From contig NZ_JAPEMV010000003.1 of NCBI RefSeq assembly GCF_026342355.1, positions 186,001 through 250,000 on the forward strand: 64,000 nt of DNA, in the 5' to 3' direction. Both the position numbers and the translations under genes were made by a program. The notes under the pieces were generated by a model that saw nothing but the letters and a program-made list of their open reading frames with translations, searched no databases and had not been told where the DNA came from. The first letter of the stretch is position 1; each line of letters opens with the position of its first letter. Positions 16,165 through 24,443 of this stretch are shown piece by piece. Origin of the DNA: Streptomyces sp. NBC_00249. Its GTDB lineage: Bacteria > Actinomycetota > Actinomycetes > Streptomycetales > Streptomycetaceae.

Positions 16165-17220
16165 GTGGACTTCAGCCTGTTCTACTTCGGCAACGACGAA
16201 CCCGACCCCGAAGGGGCCGGCCGCTACGACCTCGTGCTCGAAGGCGCCCGCTTCGCCGACACGCACGACTTCGCCGCCGTCTGGACCCCCGAGCGCCACT
16301 TCCACCCCTTCGGCGGCCTCTACCCCAACCCGGCCGTCACCGGCGCCGCCCTCGCCGCCGCCACCAGCCGTGTCGCGATCCGCGCGGGCAGCGTCGTCGC
16401 ACCGCTGCACCACCCCTTGCGGATCGCCGAGGAATGGGCGGTCGTCGACAACATCTCCGGCGGCCGCGTCGGCCTCGCCTTCGCCTCCGGCTGGCACGCC
16501 ACCGACTTCGCCCTGCGCCCGGAGGCCTACGAGAACCGCCGCGAGGTCCTCGTCGACACCGTCCGCCAGGTCCGCGAACTCTGGCGCGGCGAGGAGGCAG
16601 AGGTTCTCGACGGGACGGGCACCGCCCGCCGGGTGCGCTCCTACCCGCGCCCCGTCCAGCGCGAGGTGCCGGTGTGGATCACCAGCGCGGGCGGCGTGGA
16701 GACCTTCCGGGCCGCCGGGGCGCTCGGCGCCGGGGTGCTCACCCACCTCCTCGGCCAGGACCCCGCCGAACTCGCCGAGAAGACCGCCGCCTACCGCGAG
16801 GCCTACACGGCCCGCGAAGGCGCCGTCCCCGGCGACCGGGGCCACGTGGTGTGCATGGTGCACACCCTGCTCGGCGAGGACGAGGAACAGACCCGCGAGC
16901 TGGTCCGCGCCCCCCTGACCCGCTACCTGCGCAGCTCCGTCAGCCTCCTCCTGGCCTCCCGGGCCCACGGCGGCGCCCGCACCGTCGACCCCGCCAAACT
17001 GCGCGACAAGGACCTGGACTTCCTGGCCGCCCGCGCCTTCGACCGCCACTACGAGGACGGCGGCCTCCTCGGCACCCTCCCCAAGGCGGCCCGGGTCGTC
17101 GAGCGGCTGGGGGAGACCGGGGTCGACGAACTGGCCTGCCTGATCGACTTCGGCGCCCCCGCCAAGACCGTCCTCGACGCCCTGCCGCTCCTCGACGAAC
17201 TGCGGAGGAACACCGCATGA
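16165..17220 (+). CDS. Luciferase-like (LLM) flavin-dependent monooxygenase
   Basis: A 351-residue bacterial-luciferase-fold monooxygenase (FMNH2/O2-dependent), beginning at GTG behind a GGAGAG site. The opening MDFSLFYFGND, the WTPERHFHPFGGLYPNP segment and ASGWHATDFALRP are typical of the MupA/Atu3640 LLM subgroup found in polyketide/NRPS clusters. The flavin reductase gene overlaps its stop by four bases, giving a two-component oxygenase. Family precedents include N- or C-hydroxylation and Baeyer-Villiger-type oxidation; the sequence does not decide between them. It may act on carrier-bound intermediates. Confidence 0.9.
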   Translation: MDFSLFYFGNDEPDPEGAGRYDLVLEGARFADTHDFAAVWTPERHFHPFGGLYPNPAVTGAALAAATSRVAIRAGSVVAPLHHPLRIAEEWAVVDNISGGRVGLAFASGWHATDFALRPEAYENRREVLVDTVRQVRELWRGEEAEVLDGTGTARRVRSYPRPVQREVPVWITSAGGVETFRAAGALGAGVLTHLLGQDPAELAEKTAAYREAYTAREGAVPGDRGHVVCMVHTLLGEDEEQTRELVRAPLTRYLRSSVSLLLASRAHGGARTVDPAKLRDKDLDFLAARAFDRHYEDGGLLGTLPKAARVVERLGETGVDELACLIDFGAPAKTVLDALPLLDELRRNTA

Positions 17221-17771
17221 CCACCACCACCGGGACCGGCCTGCCCGCCTCGGCCGCCACCGTCACCGCCACCGCCCCCGACGGCAAGGACTTCCGCCGT
17301 ACCGCCGGCCGCTTCCCCACCGGGGTCACCGTGGTCACCACCCTCGGCGCCGACGGCCACCCCCACGGCACCACCGTCAACTCCTTCACCACCGTCTCCA
17401 TGGACCCCTTCATGGTCCTGGTCTCCCTCGGCCGCGGCTCCCGGCTGCACGACCACGCCCTCGACGCCTGGAGCTTCGCCGTCACCGTCCTCGCCGAGGA
17501 ACAGCAGGACGACGCCCTCTGGTTCGCCGACCGCACCCGCCCCACCGGCGCCGGGGCCTTCGCCGGCCGAGCCTGGCGCCCCGCCCCGCACTCGGGCGCC
17601 CCCGTCCTCCTCGACGGCGTCGCCTGGTTCGACTGCGCCGTGGCCGAGGCCCACCCCGCCGGGGACCACACCCTCCTGCTCGGCCGGGTCCACTCCTTCG
17701 GCGTCCTCTCCGACCGGCCCGCCCTCACCTTCGCGGACAGCCGTTTCGCCCCGCCGGGAGCCCCGTCATGA
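17217..17771 (+). CDS. Flavin reductase (partner of the LLM monooxygenase)
   Basis: A 184-residue flavin reductase-like (FMN-binding split barrel) protein. The typical core FRRTAGRFPTGVTVVTTL and TVNSFTTVSMDPFMVLVSL is present, where reduced flavin is generated from NAD(P)H. The ATG overlaps the LLM stop (ATGA) and its own stop overlaps the acyltransferase start, so these genes are translated in series. It should supply FMNH2 to the neighbouring monooxygenase. Confidence 0.92.
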   Translation: MTTTTGTGLPASAATVTATAPDGKDFRRTAGRFPTGVTVVTTLGADGHPHGTTVNSFTTVSMDPFMVLVSLGRGSRLHDHALDAWSFAVTVLAEEQQDDALWFADRTRPTGAGAFAGRAWRPAPHSGAPVLLDGVAWFDCAVAEAHPAGDHTLLLGRVHSFGVLSDRPALTFADSRFAPPGAPS

Positions 17772-18625
17772 CCCGTGTCTTCCTCTTCCCCGGCCAGGGC
17801 TCCCAGCGCCCGGGCATGGGCAGCGCCCTGCTGGACCGCTTCCCGGACCGGGTCGCCGAGGCCGACGAGGTGCTCGGCTACTCCGTCCGCGCCCTGTGCG
17901 AGGACGCGGAGCGGCTGGAGCGCACCGAGTTCACCCAGCCAGCCGTCTACGTGGTCAACGCACTCGCCTACGAGGCCGCCCGGCAGGACGCCCCCGAACC
18001 CGACGCCGCCGCCGGCCACAGCCTCGGCGAGTACAACGCCCTCCAGGCGGCCGGGGTGTTCGGCTTCGCCGACGGCCTGCGCCTGGTCGCCGGCCGGGCC
18101 CGGGCGATGGCCGGCGTCACCGGCGGCGGCATGTCCGCGGTCATCGGCCTCGACGAGGCGGTGATCCGGCTGCTGCTGCGCCGGGCGGGCCTGGAGGACG
18201 TCGAGGTCGCCAACTGGAACACCGCCGACCAGACCATCGTCGCGGGCCCGCTCGCCGCCCTCGACGCGGCCGGCGACCTGCTGCGGGAGTCCGGCGCCCG
18301 CACCGTACGCCGGCTGAAGGTGAGCGGCCCCTTCCACACCCGGCACATGGCCCCGGCGGCGGAGGCCTTCGCCCCGCTGCTGGAGGCCGCCGAACTGTGC
18401 GCGCCCCGTTTCCCGGTCGTGGCCAACCGCACGGCCCGCCCGTACGAGGACACGGCCGCGCTGCCCGCCGTACTGACCCGGCAGATCGACCACCCCGTCC
18501 GCTGGCGGGAGACCGTCGAAGGACTGCTGGAGGCCGACCCGGACACCGAGTTCGAGGAGATCGGGGACAGCCAGGTGCTGACGCGGATGCTGCGCGCCCT
18601 GCGAGCCGAAGGAGCCGCACTGTGA
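17768..18625 (+). CDS. Discrete acyltransferase (trans-AT, malonyl-CoA:ACP)
   Basis: A 285-residue free acyltransferase of the FabD/trans-AT type. The oxyanion motif FPGQGSQRPGMG is at residues 7-18, the nucleophile S85 lies in GHSLGEYN, and the later SGPFHTRHM carries the second catalytic His. The GHSLG nucleophile motif and the SGPFH segment favour malonyl-CoA. It supplies the missing AT activity of the KS-ACP protein at 9634. It sits in the same overlapping gene string as the thioesterase, unlike housekeeping fabD, which lies with fatty-acid genes. Confidence 0.93.
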   Translation: MTRVFLFPGQGSQRPGMGSALLDRFPDRVAEADEVLGYSVRALCEDAERLERTEFTQPAVYVVNALAYEAARQDAPEPDAAAGHSLGEYNALQAAGVFGFADGLRLVAGRARAMAGVTGGGMSAVIGLDEAVIRLLLRRAGLEDVEVANWNTADQTIVAGPLAALDAAGDLLRESGARTVRRLKVSGPFHTRHMAPAAEAFAPLLEAAELCAPRFPVVANRTARPYEDTAALPAVLTRQIDHPVRWRETVEGLLEADPDTEFEEIGDSQVLTRMLRALRAEGAAL

Positions 18626-19452
18626 CCACACCCGCCACACCGACCACACCGGCCACGCCCGCCACGAGGACGGCTGCCACGGCGGTGATCAGGCCGCGCC
18701 CCGTGGACGACCCGGACCTGCGGCTGTTCGTCCTCCACCACGCCGGAGGCTCGCACCTCGCCTACGCCGACTGGGCCGAGCACTTCCCCCCGGAGTGGGA
18801 CGTCTGCCTGCTGGAGGCCCCCGGCCGGGGCCCGCTCAGCGGGCTCCCCGCCCACGGGACGGTCGCCGGACTGGCCGGACACCTGCGAGAGGACATCTCC
18901 CCCTGGCTGGAGCGGGCACCCTTCGCCTTCTTCGGGCACAGCATGGGCGCCCTCGTCGCCTACGAGCTCTCCCGCCAGCTCGCCGAACGCGCCCTGCCCG
19001 CCCCGGTGTGGCTGGGCGCCTCCGCCTGCGAGTCGCCGTTCGAGGGGGAGCAGCCCCTGACGGGCGTCCCGCTGCACCTGAGGGAGAGCGCCGGCCTGCG
19101 CGCGGCACTGGCCGCCATGGGCGGACTGCCCCCGGCGATCCTGGAGGACGAGGAACTCTGGCGCCTGTACGAGCCGCGCCTGCGGGCCGACTTCCGCGCG
19201 GTGGAGACCTGGACCCCGCGCCCGGCCGACTCCGCGCGCCTGCCGGTCCCGCTCTCGCTGTTCGGCGGAGAGGAGGACCACGTGGTCAGCCGCGAACAGC
19301 TGACGGCCTGGTCCGCCGGCGCGGACACCCTGGTCGGCGAACACCTCTTCCCGGGCGGCCACTTCTACTGGAGCGGCCAGGTGCCCGCGCTCGCCGCCCA
19401 GATCGTGGAGGAGGTGGACACGGCCGCTCCCGGCCTGCTCACCTCCTGGTGA
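18622..19452 (+). CDS. Type II thioesterase
   Basis: A 276-residue alpha/beta-hydrolase of the GrsT/RifR external thioesterase family. The HHAGGS motif, nucleophile S107 in GHSMGA, an Asp in the GGEEDHVV region and the catalytic His in PGGHFYW are all present. Such enzymes clear mis-primed carrier domains; because the cluster has no integrated TE, it could also help release. The start is GTG overlapping the AT stop (GTGA); the first ~20 residues are a Thr/Pro/Ala-rich lead, so a later internal start is possible. It is the last gene of the cluster, 16 bases from a convergent gene. Confidence 0.9.
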   Translation: MTTPATPTTPATPATRTAATAVIRPRPVDDPDLRLFVLHHAGGSHLAYADWAEHFPPEWDVCLLEAPGRGPLSGLPAHGTVAGLAGHLREDISPWLERAPFAFFGHSMGALVAYELSRQLAERALPAPVWLGASACESPFEGEQPLTGVPLHLRESAGLRAALAAMGGLPPAILEDEELWRLYEPRLRADFRAVETWTPRPADSARLPVPLSLFGGEEDHVVSREQLTAWSAGADTLVGEHLFPGGHFYWSGQVPALAAQIVEEVDTAAPGLLTSW

Positions 19453-19468
19453 CGGGGCTGGCGTACGG

Positions 19469-19978
19469 TCAGCCGCGCCGCAGCAGGCCCTTGGCGTACG
19501 CGGCCTGGCCGGCGTGCTGGAGGTCGTCGGCGAGGACGCTGACGAGACGGACCCCGAGGGTGACCGGCGGGTCCCAGCGGTCGTCGACCACCCGCTCCAG
19601 GTCGGTGGCGGTCAGGCCGCGTACGAAGTCCACCGTCCGCGCGTGCACCGCGTCGAAGTAGCCCACCAGCAGGTCCGGCCCGTCCACGCGGACCGATCCG
19701 GCCTGCCGGGCGGTGTGCCCGTAGCCGGTGGACCCGGCGGGCAGGGGCAGCGCGAAGCGCTCGTCCCAGCCCTGGTCCTGCCAGAGCTGGGGCAGTGCGG
19801 CGGCATCGGCCACGTGGTCGTCCTGCACCCGGGTCAGGTGCCAGACCAGCCAGGCGACCGAGTTCGCGGCCGGGTCGGGGCGGGCGTTCAGCTCGGGCTC
19901 CGACAGGCCGTCGAGGACCTCGTGGACCACCTCCCGGATGCGTCCGAAGCCGTCCGCGAGCACCTCTGTGGCCTTCAT
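19469..19978 (-). CDS. DinB-superfamily protein (DUF664-like)
   Basis: A 169-residue protein starting at ATG 19978 behind a GGGAG site; longer in-frame starts lack such a site. It has the four-helix DinB/YfiT-like pattern with metal-site histidines in VWHLTRVQDDH and in DDLQHAGQAAY. Members are often mycothiol-dependent transferases or metal-binding proteins of unknown role. It is convergent with the thioesterase and probably marks the edge outside the biosynthetic cluster. Confidence 0.8.
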   Translation of the reverse strand: MKATEVLADGFGRIREVVHEVLDGLSEPELNARPDPAANSVAWLVWHLTRVQDDHVADAAALPQLWQDQGWDERFALPLPAGSTGYGHTARQAGSVRVDGPDLLVGYFDAVHARTVDFVRGLTATDLERVVDDRWDPPVTLGVRLVSVLADDLQHAGQAAYAKGLLRRG

Positions 19979-20039
19979 GAGCCGTCTCCCGCCCTGTCCG
20001 CTTCCCACCGGCCGAGCCGCCGCCGGGACCACCATGCAA

Positions 20040-20063
20040 GGCCCGCGCCGAAGGGCGCGGGCC
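20040..20063 (-). terminator. Hairpin terminator
   Basis: Arms GGCCCGCGCC (20040-20049) and GGCGCGGGCC (20054-20063) around a GAAG loop, just beyond the stop of the minus-strand gene ending at 20073. It is GC-rich without a T-run, as is common in Streptomyces. Confidence 0.7.
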
Positions 20064-20072
20064 GACACTCCG

Positions 20073-20714
20073 TCAGCGCCGCGAACGGCGCAGGAAGATC
20101 CCGGCGGCCGCGCCGGCCAGGGCGATCGCGGCGACCCCGGCGGTGGTCCACCAGCCGGTGTCCCCGTCCTGCCCGTCGGCGGTACGGTCGGCCGCGGGGG
20201 CCGGGCTCGGACTCGCGCTGGGGCTGGGGGTGGGACTGGGGCTCGCGGCGGGGAGCGGGGCGGACGCCGACGGGGTGGGGACCGGGGCCGTCGGGGCCGG
20301 GTCCACCACCGGTACGGAGACCTCCCGCTGCCCGTGGCCGAGGGAGGGGAAGCCGACGTCGACCGTCACCGTCCAGGTGCCGGGCGGCAGCGGCCCGTCC
20401 GAGACCCACCCGCCGGCCCGGCCGGCGTCACGCACCAGCCGCCAGGGGCCGGCCGTACGGGTTCCGTCGGCGCTCACCGCGTTGACGGTGGCGGCCACGG
20501 CCTCCTCGACGGCGTCCCCGTCGTTCTCCCAGGTGACGTCGGCGGTGACCCGGCCCTCCCGCTGGCCGGTGACCACCACCTTGACGGTGTCCCCGTGCGC
20601 CTGCGCGGAGCCCGCCAGGGCCAGGGCGACGGCCAGGGCCTGGAGGAGCAGGAGCAGGGCGAAACCGAGGAAGGCCAGGGGCTGGGGGAGGGTGAGGCGC
20701 GGGCGTGTCGTCAT
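20073..20714 (-). CDS. Secreted, C-terminally membrane-anchored protein (CopC/FixH-like fold?)
   Basis: A 213-residue protein starting at ATG 20714. The N-terminal hydrophobic stretch (about 14-36) ending AGSAQA looks like a signal peptide with cleavage before HGD. A beta-rich domain of about 90 residues follows, then a Pro/Ser-rich linker (about 135-175), a C-terminal transmembrane helix (about 185-205) and a basic tail (RRSRR). That is the layout of a surface-anchored envelope protein. The first mature residue being His is reminiscent of CopC-type copper proteins, but the other ligands are not obvious and I do not assign copper binding. Confidence 0.7.
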   Translation of the reverse strand: MTTRPRLTLPQPLAFLGFALLLLLQALAVALALAGSAQAHGDTVKVVVTGQREGRVTADVTWENDGDAVEEAVAATVNAVSADGTRTAGPWRLVRDAGRAGGWVSDGPLPPGTWTVTVDVGFPSLGHGQREVSVPVVDPAPTAPVPTPSASAPLPAASPSPTPSPSASPSPAPAADRTADGQDGDTGWWTTAGVAAIALAGAAAGIFLRRSRR

Positions 20715-20752
20715 GGTGCCTCCAGGCAGATCGGGGAGGAGGAGAGGGCGGA

Positions 20753-20783
20753 GGCGGGCGGCCGCGCAGCGCGGCCGCCCGCC
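20753..20783 (-). terminator. Hairpin terminator of the protease gene
   Basis: Perfect 15-base arms (20753-20767 and 20769-20783, core GGCGGCCGCGC / GCGCGGCCGCC) directly after the protease stop at 20789 in the minus direction. Confidence 0.8.
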
Positions 20784-20788
20784 GGGGG

Positions 20789-22870
20789 TCAGGAGGCCTT
20801 GCGGAGCGTCCAGACCTGCGCCGGACGCCCGTCCGCGCGCTGGAGTTCGAGCAGCCAGTTCCCGTAGTACGGGCGCTCGCTCAGGGAGAGGGCGAAGCCG
20901 CCGCCCGCATCGGTGACGGCCACCGAGCCGTCCCGCGAGGTCAGCCGCCACTGCTGCGCGGCCGCGTTCCCGCAGGGCTGCTGGGCGATCCACATCCCGG
21001 CCGCCGGGGCGCCGCCCGGCTGGAGGCACTTGCCGGAGACCGCGGACCTGATCCGCACCAGGCCGTTCCCGGCGTCGTCGAAGTACCACTGCTGCTGGGC
21101 GTAGCCGTTGACCCGGCCCGCGACGAGGACGGTGCCGTCGGCGGAGCGCCCGCCCCACAGTTCGGCGGCCATGCCGCTGCTGCCGTTGCCGAGGACGTAG
21201 CGGGCGCCCGGGGTGGTGGCCCCGCCGCCGGTGTCGCCCGTACGGAAGGAGACGGCCTTGCCGGGGCCGCTGTCCTTGCCGGCGCCGTCACGGACGGACA
21301 CGGCGGCCGTGTACGAGGTGCCCGGCTTGAGGTTGTAGACCCGCAGCGAGGTGGACTGGACCCAGGTCAGGTGCTTTCCGTTCAGCAGCACCTGGTACCA
21401 GGCGGCGCCCTCGGTCTTCGGCCAGCTCAGCACGACCGAGTCCGACTGGATCTGACCGGCCGTCACGGCCGGGCCGCCGGTGGGCTTCTTCGTGGGCGTG
21501 GGCGAGGGGGTCGGCTTGGCGGTCGGGCCAGGGTTCGGGTTCGGGTCGGTGCCGCCGCCGGCGGAGCGCATCAGGAACTGGTTGTCGGCGATGTTCCAGT
21601 GGGTCGCCAGGTAGCTGCCCGGCTTCGGACTGGTGTGGAAGTAGTCGTCGTGGTTGCAGTCCAGGATGTTCTCGGACGCCTGGTTCGTGCAGACGTTGCG
21701 CATCTGCGGGTAGTACGGGGTGTCCGAGTAGCACATCACGTCCCACTCGTCCGTGCAGTGCGCTCCCCGGCTGGTGTTGGGGGCGCTGTTGTTCACCGCG
21801 CCGAGGTTGTGGCCGAGTTCGTGCGCGGCGGTGTGGCCGCCCCAGCAGCCCGAGTCGGTGCGGCCGTAGGAGGGGCCGAAGTTGCTCAGGTTGCTCTGGC
21901 CGGGCCGCTCGTCGCCGTTGAAGGTGCCGATGCCGCAGTAGACCTGGGTGTCCGCGAAGATCATGTACTTGCGGTCGCGGCGGTCGAGGCCCTTGCCGGC
22001 GAGTGCGGTGTTGGTGGCGTTGAACTCGGCGAGCGCGGAGTCCGGGAGCTCGATGTTCAGCACGACCGGGGTGCAGTCGGCGGCCGTCACGTAGCGGATG
22101 TGCCGGACGCCGCCCGTCTCCTTGGCGCTCGCCGCGTAGATGACGTCGGCGTCGGCCGCCCACTTGCGGAAGGAGGCCTGGTACTCGGCGTAGCGGTCCT
22201 TGCCGGGGCCGTGTGCGTAGACGACCTGGACGCGGTTGCCGGAGCTGCCGTCGCCGTCGCACTGGACGGTCTGGCCGGCCGGTCCGGCCGCGACGCCCTG
22301 GCTGCCGGAGGCCGGCGGGGCCGGGGCCGCCGCGCTCTGCGCGCCGCGGGCGTCGGCGGCGGGCGCGTCCTGAGGACGCCCGCCGCCTTCCGTTGCCGCA
22401 GGGGCGCCTTCGGCGGGAGCGGCCGGATCGGCCGCGGGAGCCTTGACGCGGACGACGGGGTCGACGTCCTTCTTGATGTCGACGCCACCGGGAGGGGCGT
22501 CCGGGCCGTGGGTGCACAGGCCGGTGCCCGTGCGGTAGACGCCGGCGCAGCGGTCGCCCTTGGGGGCGGCCTGGAGTCCGTCGTAGACCATCCCGCGGGC
22601 GCCCTCGTTGGCGGGTGCGGCCGCGACGGGGGCGGGCTCCGCGTCCCGGGCCGGTGCGGCGGCCGGTTCGGGAGCGGGGGAGCCGGGCGCCCCGGCCGCC
22701 ACGGGGGTGGTCGCCTCGGCGTCGGGGCCGAGCCCCGAGTAGGCGATGCCGCCCGCGATCACCGCCGCCGTGGCCATGGCGGCGGTGAGGAGTATCAACC
22801 GGCGCGGTTTGCGCCGGTGTTCGCGGCGTCTGCGGCCGCCCGAGTGCCGAGCCGTGGATCGTGCTGTCAT
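20789..22870 (-). CDS. Secreted zinc metalloprotease with FN3 and ricin-type lectin domains
   Basis: A 693-residue exported protein. The N-terminus is highly basic, followed by a membrane-spanning/signal segment near 30-47 and a low-complexity Ala/Pro region. The catalytic part carries a metzincin zinc motif, HELGHNLGAVNN, with a following Met-turn-like segment (DVMCYSD). A Pro/Thr linker leads to a fibronectin type III module (VLLNGKHLTWVQ region) and a C-terminal beta-trefoil with repeated QQW motifs, a carbohydrate-binding lectin. It probably degrades extracellular protein while binding polysaccharide. ATG 22870 is preferred over a GTG six bases upstream because of the GAGG site. Confidence 0.88.
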   Translation of the reverse strand: MTARSTARHSGGRRRREHRRKPRRLILLTAAMATAAVIAGGIAYSGLGPDAEATTPVAAGAPGSPAPEPAAAPARDAEPAPVAAAPANEGARGMVYDGLQAAPKGDRCAGVYRTGTGLCTHGPDAPPGGVDIKKDVDPVVRVKAPAADPAAPAEGAPAATEGGGRPQDAPAADARGAQSAAAPAPPASGSQGVAAGPAGQTVQCDGDGSSGNRVQVVYAHGPGKDRYAEYQASFRKWAADADVIYAASAKETGGVRHIRYVTAADCTPVVLNIELPDSALAEFNATNTALAGKGLDRRDRKYMIFADTQVYCGIGTFNGDERPGQSNLSNFGPSYGRTDSGCWGGHTAAHELGHNLGAVNNSAPNTSRGAHCTDEWDVMCYSDTPYYPQMRNVCTNQASENILDCNHDDYFHTSPKPGSYLATHWNIADNQFLMRSAGGGTDPNPNPGPTAKPTPSPTPTKKPTGGPAVTAGQIQSDSVVLSWPKTEGAAWYQVLLNGKHLTWVQSTSLRVYNLKPGTSYTAAVSVRDGAGKDSGPGKAVSFRTGDTGGGATTPGARYVLGNGSSGMAAELWGGRSADGTVLVAGRVNGYAQQQWYFDDAGNGLVRIRSAVSGKCLQPGGAPAAGMWIAQQPCGNAAAQQWRLTSRDGSVAVTDAGGGFALSLSERPYYGNWLLELQRADGRPAQVWTLRKAS

Positions 22871-23240
22871 GCGCACCTCAAGTCCTGGTCAGGAGAGTGG
22901 GTGCGCGGAAGCTTGCCAGAAGGGCGCCGAGGAAAATTCGGACAAACAGGAGCGGGGCCCGAGATATCTATCCGTTACCTGGGGCCCAGATTTGATGAAC
23001 TGTCAATTCACTTTGAAATCAAGCGAGTTACGCGCGTTGCGCGGGAAAGGTCCAGGCCTTTTCAGGGATCTCGTTATCAAATCGAGATATGATGTGGAAC
23101 CTTGTTGACGGCAATTCAGTCAGGTATTCATTCAAAAACTACCTGCCGGAATATCCCCGTCACGAGGGGTGAGGCAGGCAGCCGCGGCCGTGGGTGCCCA
23201 GGCCGTCCGGCGGGCCGGAGGCTAGGGCACCCCCACAGCA
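22871..23240. other. AT-rich gap between protease and spore-pigment cluster
   Basis: A 370-base gap whose middle (about 22930-23160) is far less GC-rich than the rest. It must hold the protease promoter: on the minus strand a TTGACA occurs near 23006-23011, without a convincing -10 at the right spacing. CGAGATAT occurs twice (near 22963 and 23086), once as part of the palindrome AGATATCT. The pigment operon terminator lies at its right end. No credible gene is seen. Confidence 0.6.
23190..23236 (-). terminator. Terminator of the spore-pigment operon
   Basis: An imperfect outer stem (GTGGGTGCCC at 23190-23199 with GGGCACCCCCAC at 23225-23236) encloses an inner stem TCCGGC/GCCGGA. It begins a few bases after the stop of the last minus-strand pigment gene (23241). 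Confidence 0.75.
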
Positions 23241-23573
23241 CTAGCGGGCGGGGTCCCGCTCCCAGCGGTAGAACCGGTGGGCCATGGCGTCCTTCGGGCC
23301 GCGCCAGGTCTGCGGGTCGTGCGGGCTGACGAAGGCCGACAGACGGTCGCTCAGCCCCTGGAACTCCGGGTGTCCGGCGACCCGGGCGATCGCCGGGGCC
23401 GGGTCCGTGTCGGACTCGATCAGGTGCATGTACACGTCGCCGAACTGGAAGAGGCTGCGGCGGCTGACCCCGACCAGGCGCGGGAGTTCACCCGCGTCCG
23501 ACTCGGCGAACAGCTGGGCGATGTCGGGTGCCGAACCGGGCGCCATACGGGCCACGATGAGGGCTTGGTGCAT
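23241..23573 (-). CDS. Polyketide cyclase, TcmI family (WhiE ORFVII-like)
   Basis: A 110-residue small cyclase of the TcmI type, an alpha+beta ferredoxin-like fold that guides late ring closure of aromatic polyketides. Typical features are MHQALIVARM at the start, DVYMHLIE, and a C-terminal stretch with HRFYRWE. It is the last gene of the pigment operon, at the position of whiE ORFVII. Identity rests on family resemblance plus the complete cluster context. Confidence 0.9.
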   Translation of the reverse strand: MHQALIVARMAPGSAPDIAQLFAESDAGELPRLVGVSRRSLFQFGDVYMHLIESDTDPAPAIARVAGHPEFQGLSDRLSAFVSPHDPQTWRGPKDAMAHRFYRWERDPAR

Positions 23574-23628
23574 CGGGGGCGTGCCTTTCGTCTCGGTGGG
23601 GCTGCGGTGGAGCCGAGGGGGGGAGGGT

Positions 23629-24367
<739 letters not shown>

Positions 24368-24443
24368 GGTGCCTTCTCTCTTTCGTGCTTCCGGGGGCCG
24401 CGCCGAAGCCCGCGCGGTCCTGACCCCACCGGGGTCCCGCTCC

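Noticed and set aside
20705..23092. A 795-residue plus-strand open frame opposite the metalloprotease
   Set aside because: Val/Gly-rich shadow of the protease gene, with no domain signature.
23102..23329. A short plus-strand open frame in the AT-rich gap
   Set aside because: Crosses the pigment-operon terminator and the 3' end of the cyclase gene; low-complexity ending.
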